This document shows positions 15,501-27,500 of a DNA stretch of 64,000 nt, in pieces. Origin of the DNA: Platycnemis pennipes. Taxonomy: Eukaryota > Arthropoda > Insecta > Odonata > Platycnemididae. The stretch is taken from positions 61,236,872-61,300,871 of the forward strand of contig OW121852.1 in assembly GCA_933228895.1 (NCBI GenBank), in the 5' to 3' direction. Position numbers and translations under genes: made by a program. The notes under the pieces are model-generated. The model searched no databases, was not told the origin of the DNA, and saw nothing but the letters and a program-made list of their open reading frames with translations. How positions within the stretch are numbered: position 1 is the stretch's first letter; each line of letters starts with the position of its first letter.

Positions 15501-18500
15501 GCAAACTTCTACTGTATTCCATAAATACCTACATAACCTAAGGCTATTCACTCATAGCCCCATTCTCTTTATTGCTGAAAAAAATTTCACTCCAGGAGAT
15601 TTAACACTATTCAGCAGTCACCTCCTGTAGTAGCCACTATTTATAGGAACCAATGGCAGCCACTACGAAGGTTCCACCACAATTCACAGAGGCCAATTAA
15701 ATAATACCAGCTACCCAAAATATCAACTACAGAAATGAAGGTTACTCAAGTAATCTCACTGAGACTATGGATACTCACTGTTATCACTAATGTCTAAACT
15801 TCCTACACTCCTTACGCCATGGATACAAGATTCAAGCACATGGGCTCCTTGAGCACTTAAATTATTGCTGCTCAGATCAAGCTCAATGTCAGTAGTGGAT
15901 TCATTGCAAGCTAGTCCAAGCAGGAGATTTCTGCAAATTCAAAGAAAAATGTTAAAATACACGAAAATTTTGATTGGTCCATAATTCACTCAATTCATTG
16001 TAATATTTACTTACTTGAGAGCTTCCAGTGGTAATTTACAATGTGACATGTTCAGATGTTTAAGACTGAGAGTACTAGTAAAGAACTGTTTAAATGAGGG
16101 AGGAACCTCTTTGCCCTTTTTTGTGTTGAAAACGTTGCGGGCAACATTCAAATGTGCTAACGTAGTAGTGCAACCCCGCAGAAGTGCACCAAAAACCTTA
16201 GAAAATGAAATGAAAACATTAATGAAAAATACTGAATACTAGAATTTAAATTATTAAAATTATCTATATGAGTCTTCCGACCCTTGAATGATATGAAGCA
16301 ATGGTCACCAACCATTAGACCTCATGACAACCAAACTCAAAATATTGAATCCCACGCATCACTAAAACGTTAATTTTATAAAGGTGCAGCCACCAAACAA
16401 AACATAAGTAAATGTAGTTGCATCTCTTTTGTCTATCCAGTGATATGAAGAGGATTGGGAATATAATGAAAAAATATAACAAACATAAAAATTCCAAATA
16501 TGCTCAAATTTCTTCATGGGCCACCAAAAGCTTTTCGCAAGCCATTAGAGGGCTGTGAATGACCAATTGGCAACCACTGATATAGAGAGTCAAATGGATA
16601 CACATCTACCTAAAGATTTTCCAGGAAAATGGATTTTTAAGCATGCAATCAGATATTCAATTTGAATGTAACAGTTAACTGAATTATATACTATAATTTA
16701 TATGTATGAGGATTCAAAGGAGCCTGCATAGACATCTGTCACACGATGAATCCTTTGAACACAATGATTCATTGACAAAGATAACATTAAGTATGACTGT
16801 TGGTTAGAACTACATTTTTTATCCAGCACATTTGATTATCAAGACCTGTTATCCATAAATACCAAGGATTTTTATGGGTGGAAAATGATGATAACCTAAA
16901 AGAGACAGCATTAGTTTTTTCTATAGATATACTTACAGTTTCTAAAACAGAATCGGTCCCTGAGATATCAAGGTGACTTATTGTATTTGGTTGCGCAAGG
17001 AAGTTGTACAGATTCTGAAATGGAAGAAGTGAAATAGATACATGATTTACGAGATACAAATTGAAGTACATACTTACATTAGAATATAATTAGTCAATAT
17101 ATGCAATCTAAGCAAAGCACTCAATGTATAAATTAAATAAACTTAAAAAAATTAAGTCTTTATTAAAAGACTAAGTCTTTTAAAATGCTTAAAAGATTGT
17201 AAATACAATTAAACTTTTGATGAGAATCCTTCCACTAATTGACATGCTACTTATACCCCTCAAATTTTATAATAAATTTTGTCTCATACAGTAAAAACTC
17301 TTTATATGGAAATGTAAGGGACCAATTTTTTGGTCATTTTGATTCAGAGGTTCATCATAAAGAGGTTTCAGCAAAATGAACACAATATTCTGCCTTATGG
17401 AATGTTTTGGCAATTATATGTGCTGCTGTCTCTTTAATTACCATATTTAAACATTTAAATAAATGCAGTTATTATTTTACATAGTTTTAATGCGTATAAC
17501 AATAAAAAGAAGGGAACTAAAACTTACTTAAGCACTCTTCACCGAAATAATTTTCAATTCTGTTTCTTTCATTTTTTCAAATTCTTTTGAAATTATATTT
17601 TCTACCTTATTAAACAATATAGATTCTCATTGCTGCAGTCTTCCATACAAAAAACCACACCTAAAGCATCCTGCACCTCTTTTCTGATTGTCACGGACAT
17701 TCACTCCTCACCATCACCCACTTCTTCCATATTTAGGTATATTAGTATTCCTCTCCAACTTCTTCCTCCACTTCTCCAACCACCATCTCATCAATTTGGG
17801 ATGCACGTGAGAAAGGCGTTGTCAGCATTTATTGTCATTATTTATTTCATCCCACTCTGTTGGTTCATCCTCATACATAATGTCTTCCTTGCTGCTGTCC
17901 CCCATAAATCCAGCCTCATTAAAACAGTTCCCAATAACATGCAACTTTAAATAAGTGCATGCAAGACAGCCTGTGCATGGCATGCATTATATTCCACAAA
18001 CAGTTCATATATTATTTTTCTCATTAACTGTTCGCTACATGCACACCATCCAGTAATTTCTCTTCACATTGGAAATATTCCTTTATCAAGTGGTTGCATT
18101 TTATTGGTGGTATTTGGAGAAAAATACTCTATTTTGATGTATAGTAACAAAATCCCATCAATTTAATGTCCTGTACATTGGTCAATAAAAAGGACTATTT
18201 TCCAGTTGCTCATTTCCATCTTTGAGTATTTTTAAAGCCTCCAGGCTTTATATATTTCTCAATAACAAGTGGCTCCAATTTCTCAAACAGTTCATATATT
18301 ATTTTTCTCATTAACTGTTCGCTACATGCACACCACCCAGTAATTTCTCTTCACATTGAAAATATTCCTTTATCAAGTGGTTGCATTTTACTGGTGGTAT
18401 TTGGAGAAAAATACTCTATTTTGATGCATAGTAACAAAATCCCATCAATTTAATGTCCTGTACATTGGTCAATAAAAAGGACTATTTTCCAGTTGCTCAT

Positions 18501-21500
18501 TTCCATCTTTGAGTAATTTAAAGCCTCTAGGCTTTATATATTTCTCAATAACAAGTGGCTCCAATTTCTCAGAGCCATCAAAATTGACACAGAAAAGCAC
18601 CGTGAATTTTTATTTGCTTTTTCCCCTCAATGGCATGATTGGCTTCTAAATGGCAGAGTTCTGTCAGCAAACAAGTTAGAAAAAACTCCTGCCTCATCAG
18701 CATTTAAAAAGTCTCGTGGTTTATACTCCACTAAAATCATCTGCAAAGTTTTTTCTTCACTCTTCTACCATTGTATCACTTACAGTGGCTTCTTCCACAC
18801 ACATCTTTGATGTTTTGAGATTACATCTCACTTAAAACTTTTTGTAGCCATCCATTTGATTCTTGAAAATTTTCAATTCCTATGTTTACAGCTACTTCTC
18901 TCACCTTTGCTGTAGAATAGATCCAGATAAGGGAACATTTCTGGCCTTAACTTTCATCAACCAATCAAATATGTGCTCATTTAACTGTTCACTTTTCACT
19001 GGCCAAGATTTTTTTAATTTATAACCCTCAATGTGTTGCTTCTTCAGTTTCTGAACATTTTTTAAAAATGGATATCATGGTTGATGGTGGTATTCTAAAC
19101 GTCTAAGCAACGTCTATTTTTCACTTCCCCTCATCAATGGCTTGGAAAATTGCTAATTTAGTTTAAGTTGTTTCCAACTGCCTCTTCTTTTTAGAGATTT
19201 GTCACATCCATCGTGGACCTAAAATTTACGATGTAATTTACGTTCTTGTGCATTTTTACAGGAAAATATTTAAAAATTGGTAGAAAATTATCAAATTAAA
19301 AATAGGTAAGCACCTTCATAATATGTATGAGACCATCAAATAAATAAATGGTATTTTCAACACAGAAGTGAGGTGTATTTCATTAACCGATGCCTTCAAC
19401 TACAAAAATGTGACCCTAATAACAAATAATGTTGCATACAGGGGGACAGCAATAATTGTTTAACAGTGGTGGAGTTAAAATTCGCTGCGAAGATACTCCA
19501 GAAAAACAGATGACTGCCATGAGGCACAAGTATGGATAAACGCAATGTAACTTTCTAACGGTACGGTCGCAACAATATCAAGATTTCATGGAGAACTGAC
19601 AATAAAATGAAGTCAGAATAGGCTAAACTCCCCTTTACAATCATTTGAACCCTAAAATATAACAAATTTTCGGATTCAGGTAGATGCCTCAGATGGTGAT
19701 CTCGTACATGGGTATGAAGGAGTTCATCTGAGAGGTTTACGTCTGTTTGCAAGTTCTATTTAGACCAGAGGTAAGTTTTACTATCATTTTTGCTAACATA
19801 ATAGCTGAATATTTCACTCCTTGGAGGTAGTTGGCACGTCATGGGGGTGTATTCTCAGTACGAAGTGTGGAGGTTTTTCGAAAATATAGAGGTACGATAG
19901 GAAGAGGTTTCTCCATATAATTGCAAACAAATTTTGGTGGGACCACAAATTCCTTATGAAAAACGGAGGTTTACGATATGAAGAGGTTCACTAGGTAGAG
20001 GTTTTACTGTATCTCGAGGCAGAAAAGTCTCATTCATTCCAAAATTAAATTTCCATATAACCTTCATTAAATTACAAACCAAAACAATCATCATTTAAAA
20101 AAATAAAAATATATATTGCCAAATTAACTACCCATGGGTAAAAATCCACTAAAATTTTAGTGGATATCCACTAAATATTGTGGATATCCACATAAAATAT
20201 AGTGGATGTCCACTAAAATTTGTGGATATTCACTTAACATGTAGTGGATATCCATAAATATTGTGGATATCCACTAATTATTATGAATATTCACATAAAA
20301 TATAGTGGATGTCCACTAAAGTTTGTGGATGTCCACTTAACATGCAGTGGATATCAACTAAATATTGTGGCTATTCACATAAAATATAGTGGATGTCCAC
20401 TTAAGTTTGTGAATGTCCACTAGAGTTAGTGGATGTCCACTAAAATCTGTGGATATTCACTTAACATGTAGTGGATATCTACTAAATATATAAGTGATCC
20501 ACTAATATATCCACTAATGCAAATAGGCACTAATGCTATCCACTAATGCCTATAGGCATTAGTGGATACACTTAAGTACAAAGATAGTGGATGTTCACAA
20601 TTTTTGTGATTCCTTAGATGTATCCACTAACCTAAGTTGTGGATATCCTCCTTTCAGAGGATATGCATGTTTTATTGGATATGATGAATGGCATTATTAA
20701 CAATTCCATTTTTGTCGACAGGATCCTGTTAAAATAACTATTATAACCCTTTTACCTCTTCTTTTCCTCCCATCTTTTATTTCCCCATCCAATTGATTAG
20801 GGGTTAAACTTTTGCAAACAACCTATGGATTTTAGTCCCACAAATAATATCAAATTATAAAATCTATTTTTCACGACTATAATAGCAATTACTTTTCCCA
20901 TAAGTAGAACTTTGAATTTGCTTTAATTGTGACGGTGACACTCTGCGACGATTATGACATCTTCTTCTGCGTCTACGCATAATAACTACCAATATTATAG
21001 GTAGACGATGAAATTGTTGGTAATACAATTTGCCGCAAAACCGCAGGGTAGGTAGGTACATATCTATTTTTCAATATACAATCGTTTTTCTATCATAATT
21101 CACTAGTTTTTGAGTTATATGTATGGTCGTAGTTAATCAAATTCGTGTTGATCAGCGAAAATCTAGCAGTCACGTGATGTTCGATCGTAACCATAGTAAT
21201 AACAACCAATAACAGACGCGGCACAAATAAACTGTTTAACCAGTTTAACCAGTCATACTGATAACGGATATTTGTTTCTAGCAATCTTTGTTGCATCAGA
21301 GGATTTTCACGTAAGGCCATGGCAAGCTTAGCGTATGTATAACGTTTCGCGGAGAGTTGGAAAGGCGATAGTGCCGATATCTTTCGTAAAAGACTTCAAT
21401 AAAAAAGAATGCAGTCCAAAAACACTCTAACAAGTTTTCAGAAGTAGCATGGAGGACGATTCCCCGTGGGAAAAGCTACAGCGAGAAGTGAAACCACAGG

Positions 21501-24500
21501 ACCCTGGAGTATGACAAATTTCGCACCTTAACCAGTGCAAACACTACTGTGGATGTTGCTTTCTTGTTTCCGCTTAAACATGTCGATCTTTGAAAATTTT
21601 AGTGGACTCCGATATCGCCACTATTTGTGGATCCACTGCTAGTGGATCCACTAAAATTTTAGTGGATGCCGAAATCGCCATTTATTGTGGATCCACTAAT
21701 AGTGGATCCACTAAAATTTTAGTGGATGCCAAAATCGCCACTTATTGTGGATCCACTAAAATTTTAGTGGATGCCGAAATCGCCACTTATTGTGGATCCA
21801 CTAAGAGTGGATTTTTACCCATGGGTATATCCTCTTCCAGAGTGTCATGCAAAAAAATTTGTACTTTAGGATGACACCTTCGCATTAAAACATGTTGCAC
21901 CCCAATAAAAATCTGTTAAAATTTACATAGGCTGTGTATTAATACCCCAATAAAAATCTGTTAATATTTACATAGGTTGTGTATTTTCACACAGCATGAA
22001 TTTTCTCTAAGTAAAAGCCAAATTCTGCAATTTTAGAATAATTATTTAAATATATTAGATTGAAAATGAGAGCAGTTCTCAATATATTAAGTGTGATATA
22101 TAACCTTGACTTTCTGAGCAAATGGTTTTCCTCTTGCCTGCCTTAGTTTATGGGATACAAGAGTTCCTTTACAGCCAATTGCTTTTATATTCATTTCTAT
22201 GCAAACAAAATATTTTATAGAATATCAATATGAACTTGATGCAGGAATGAAAGTAATAGACGTGCAGATGGTCAAGAAGTAATGATATCACAGATAAGCA
22301 TTTTACAATGACTGAACCATTAAAAATCTATGTTTATAAACATAAAATTATTAGTGCAAGGAATGTGGTACTAGATCAATACACAATAAAAAATTTGAGT
22401 GATGACATTCCTCTGAAATAAGGGTGCTGTGCGAACACTCCCACTGCAGTGAACCTCTATTTATATCCTTTCATTTCTTCCACAAAATTTGGGGGATGTA
22501 AACTGACACCTCATCTACTCACTTATTTGTTTTCAACCCAGACTCTCACTTGGCGATTCTAGAATTACTCCTGGTCCTTCTAATTTATAATTAGTTGTAG
22601 GATGTGGCATAAATCAGGCTCACCAGCCATCATTAAAACTAACAGCATGATGCTCTGTGCTTTGCACTTCTTATATTGCCTTAATTCAGATTACTTCATT
22701 CACAGAAAAGTTACAAAACCCCATATTCATGTGCTATGTTTTATGCAGAATAAGAATAACATTTTTTATATCCCGCATTGCTAAATGTTGTATCTATTTA
22801 CTCTTCATAAATTGTGATGATTCACAGAATAAATACATAAAACATTTTTCTATCACCTAAAAACATATCATTATTAGAAAACATAAAAAAAAACAATGAA
22901 CTTTTTATTCATTGAGATACTGTAATTCAATAAAAAGAGGAAAGATATATCCATTCTACTCAAGCCCATCATTCTTAGTGAGTCTATCAATTACATGGCC
23001 AGCAATGAATGTGCTAAACACAAAAGTATGAGGGCATAAACTATAAAGGTACAGCAATCGTTGGAAAGCATATGGGATGCAAAATGAACATAGTGCTGGC
23101 ATTATTAAAAGAAGAACTAAGATGTCAAAAGTTAACCAGCATGAAATATCTGAGCACAAGAGTTCAAGTTTGACATCAAAAAAATATTATTGAAGAGTCT
23201 GATGTGGATGATGCTGTGGTACTGTTCTGACAATTGGACTGAGAGGAGAGGAAAAGGATAAACTGAAAGGATTTGAAGCATGGGCCAGCATGAGGACAGA
23301 GTTTAAGTATTTAAGAAAAGACGAGAATACTTACATTGACTTCATCTCTCAGGCTATTTCCTGCCAGGTTAAGATAAGTGAGCGTATTTGGCATATACTT
23401 GTTCAGTGAGAGCGCATGAGCAATCTGGTTAACACCCTTGGAAGACAGATAGCAATGTGAGAGGTTAAGGTGCACCAAACCTTTGGAGACTTTGCCAATT
23501 GGATTACTGAGATGAGACGCACCTGCAGATCAACAACAAAATAGTTTTAGTATATGCTCATGATGAGGTCAATGAAAGATGATGCCGTAAAATGAAGAAG
23601 TTGTCATGCAGTAGATGACAATAATATGAACTTAAGGTTGAAATAATTATTTAAACAATTATTCATAGTAATAATAATATGTTTAATATTTTATAATGAA
23701 TCTAACTGTGCCACAAGTCATGATTCACGTAAAAAGTAGCCCACTAATTTTAGCTTTTTACTTTTACAATTCAAATGGCACATAGCAAATAACATGATAA
23801 GAGCTGACTTGAAAATCACATTCCATTGGCCAATTTTGTTTGCAAAAAGAATACAAGGTTGTAAATATGCAAATATTCTCTTAATAACCATCACCCATGC
23901 ACAGTCATCAAATTTTCAACCCACAATACTATACATTGCAGGCAAAACTAACACTAGTAATTTTTTTGGCATTACAATTCAAATGCTAGGAAAGTAGAGG
24001 AAAATATAACTTTGCAGTAAAAACTGAGATCTTACATTTGAAAAAATTTGGCTGCATGAAAAATGACTGAATTACAGAGGCCTAGCCTCAGCAAATTAAA
24101 AACAATCATGGAGGTGCCCGAGATTCGAGTCAACGTGATTTCAGATACCCTATTTTTGGGCATGCAGTTACTACACCTAATCCAGCACTAAGCCACTACA
24201 CATTCACTAATAAGAATTGCATGCATGTACATAAGTACAAAGAATGGAACCAAAGGACATAACAAAAAAAATCAAAATCACACCTTGAATAATTTTGGCA
24301 ATAATTCCACACAAACTAGATGCACCTAAAAAAAGAAAATTTCAAACATGTTTTCATTTCAAGCACAAAATAACAGGGTGAGATCAATAAAAAACAAAAC
24401 ACGTGGTATAAAAAAAATAAATATTATCTAAGAATACTTATTTTAAAAAATTAAGAGATTTTACCATAAAATATTGAGAAAAATTTTGTGCAAATAGTGA

Positions 24501-27500
24501 GAGTAATAGGATGCTTTTTTTAAAAAATATACGATTCCAACACTGGCAAAACTACTAAATTTCAGGGGCCTCCAAGGGGAAACTGAAACATTCACATGAG
24601 AGTTCAGGCAAATTATTATTATATAAAACTCAAAAGGAATTAAGAGGCTTCTACAGAAAGGTAAAGAAACTCAAAATAAGACAAACACATATATTTCACA
24701 AACATTTTTCCATAGAGTAAATTGGATTCATATTTCATATTGCTACAATTCCCACATCCTGGCCAAAATGTTTTGTGCACCTGTAATTTGTACACCTTTA
24801 CTTCTACCGAGAGACAACTGTGTAAGTCAAAACCTGGACTGTTTATTTAATTTTTTTTCTGCTGAAATAACACACATTGCTACTTTATTTATAATAAAAT
24901 GGATTGTTTCCAGCAAGTGACATCAGAGACCATTAAATTTGCAAATGCAAATACCAAATATAGAATTTGAGATAACGATGCACACCTCATGAATTTTGTA
25001 GTCAATTGCACCATAAAACAAATATGTATCTCAAAGGGAATTTACTTTTTAAAGAATAATTTATTATTTTGAATTCATTTTTAATAAATAACTTAACTTA
25101 GCTAAAGCATATTGAAGTTCCTTGAATTTGGAACATCATAGATTAAATATGTATTTTTTAAATGAAGCACAAAGCACATCAAAATGACAGATAATATTTG
25201 GGAATACTAACTGAGAAAAATATATGTGAAAACTTTCAAAAGATTTGAGGCATCATTGATAAACTCAAAACAAAAATGTGATCAACGTAGGTGCCCTATG
25301 ATCAGTCAAAGTTAGAAACTGAGAAATAATCGTCAGGTGTACAACTAAACAAGCATTTAAGAAAGAAAACCCATTCAGATAAAAAGAAAGATTATCATCA
25401 CGTCAAAAAAAATACACACTTAGCGACACCAAAAATACTAATTCCTTCTGTTTGAGGTCTCATGGGTTTCAAGTTCAGTAACAGGTTCTTCCAACCTCAG
25501 AGGTCTCAACGCTTCTCCATAGAAGCCTTCAATGCTATGCTATTCATCATTATGCTTCATGCTACATATTACATCATTTATGAAACATTACATCTCTCAC
25601 AGACTGTAAATTTTTGGATACATTTATTTCTACCTGTTGAGAATTTGAATTTACATTATCATATCATATAAATTGTCTATGAGAGACAAAGCAACTTTGT
25701 CCCTTACAGATGCTTGATGCTTGCTGAATTTTATCGAGGAAAATTTTCATAATTTTCTTCATGAATTTTCAGCTGATTTCCAACCAAAAGATAACATAAA
25801 AATTAAGACCCATGAAATCTCATGAGTTTATCTGAGTTGTTCATAACTTCCTCATTCATTGTTAATTTCCTGATTCATCTTTTCAAATACTACATATCAC
25901 CATCATTTTCATGCTGTCAAACCATTTGCTACAATGCTACACCATATCTTATTCTAAAACATAGTTGTCAACCTCTTAAAAATCCAAGGAGAAACACATT
26001 TTAATAGGACATCACCTCCCAATAATAAAAAATAAAATTCTATGCATAGTAAAGTATGATCAACAAATAATTGAAACTGGTAATGACCTCAGATGTCAAT
26101 TGCCTCTTACCCTAAAAAATCATTGAAAATAGACGGATGAGCAGGATGAATATATTTCTTTGATTAGATTAAGTATGCAAGCAATGAAATTACATACTAA
26201 GTAATAACTTGTGCGTGAGATGTACCAGATGAATCTACAGGGATACTTCACACTGTTAAATCCAGTCTCAGAATTCTAATCCACCTACTGGATTTAGCAA
26301 ATGTAATTTGTAAAAAAATGGACAAATACTTAAATACAGAAAACTAAAATATTCTATCAGCCAGGAATATATATGTGCAAGCATTTATTAACCCTAAAAA
26401 CTTTTGACTCTAAGCCTTAACTAAATATCTTTTGGCAAGCTGGAATATACTGCATGGTTTCAGTACACAACACCACAGAGAAATAGTAAAAGCATTCTTG
26501 GTTACAACTGGTAAATAGCAAAATTACAGAATTTGCAATAGCAAAACTAGAGAACATAAAAAAAGCAATTTTTAACAACTACTTTGATTTACAGAACATC
26601 TTTCAGCATGCAACACCTAAATACTTATAGAAATCCCTTTTCCCAAACTATTATCAATCAAAATACATCTCTAAAGCCTGTTACACAAGATACTTGATCC
26701 AGCACAAGACCTATAACCTTTGACTGCGTTCTGCGCTCTCTTAAATAGCCTACCGGAAGTTAGAATTAATTTTTTATTTTTTAAATATTTTTTCTTGCCT
26801 ACCGGAAGTCGGAACTATTTTTTTATTTTATACATTTTATATAGCGCATCCGTAATTGGTCGGGGAAGCGAGCGTTTGCCGTTCAAATTTGTAGCATCGC
26901 GTTAGTCATCACACATAGTGTGTTAGCCACTACTTGATATTGAGGAAGGAATCTAGCATGACTGGAACCATCCCGGGAGGTTTCACACAATTATCGACCT
27001 TGTGCTTGCAATGAAGCAGTTATTCCATATGATTCCATAATAATTTAAAAAAGAGAAGATCACACAGCGTCTGTAATGTGACGTGATTGGTAGATGGCTA
27101 CTAGGTCCAACTGGGAGCTAGTAGCATAGTAGTACCACATCAAGTAGGAAATCAAGTAGCTCAGCGAGTATGCTAGCGATCATGTTTGCCAGCCAGTATA
27201 CTAGTTCTATTCACACGATACTGGAAAGCTAGAATACTAGTGAGAAATCTTGACCTTGAGCTGGATCAAGTGTCATGTGAAACGGGCTTAAGGACTTCTA
27301 AATACCATGAATTCACCACTAAATAATTATTTGCTTCTTCATACAGAAGAAGTCATCATTAATGTACCAAACTGTATCAACTTCATTCAAATAATCAATC
27401 ATTCGACGTCCTAGGTACCCAAATCTTTCAAACTATCTTAACATATTATCGCCCAATAAAATGCTATGTAATTCTCTCAAACTGCCAAAGGCTAAACTAA

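Larger units (their letters stand above)
17289..20009 (-). mobile_element. Decayed Tigger/pogo DNA transposon
   Basis: CAGTAAAAACTCTTTATATG at 17289 is mirrored by CTAGGTAGAGGTTTTACTG ending at 20009. TA flanks both ends (17287-17288, 20010-20011), as in the Tc1/mariner superfamily. The element contains a broken transposase on the minus strand and an internal 287-bp tandem duplication. It lies in the intron between the exons at 16937 and 23335. Confidence 0.88.
20131..21825. mobile_element. TA-flanked element with palindromic minisatellite arms
   Basis: A perfect 20-bp inverted repeat, CCCATGGGTAAAAATCCACT, sits at 20131-20150 and mirrored at 21806-21825, with TA on both sides. The left arm (20141-20680) is an array of GTGGATATCCAC-type palindromes; the right arm (21596-21815) has four tandem units. 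The 0.9-kb centre shows no recognised gene. TA duplications point to the Tc1/mariner superfamily, but the arms are unusual for it, so the class is open. Confidence 0.82.

Noticed and set aside
17630..17950. 106-codon plus-strand frame
   Set aside because: It is antisense to the inside of the Tigger element and has no similarity of its own.
21590..21874. 94-codon frame with repeated peptide [15 protein letters not shown]
   Set aside because: It only reads through 60-bp tandem repeats of a mobile element; the period is a multiple of three.
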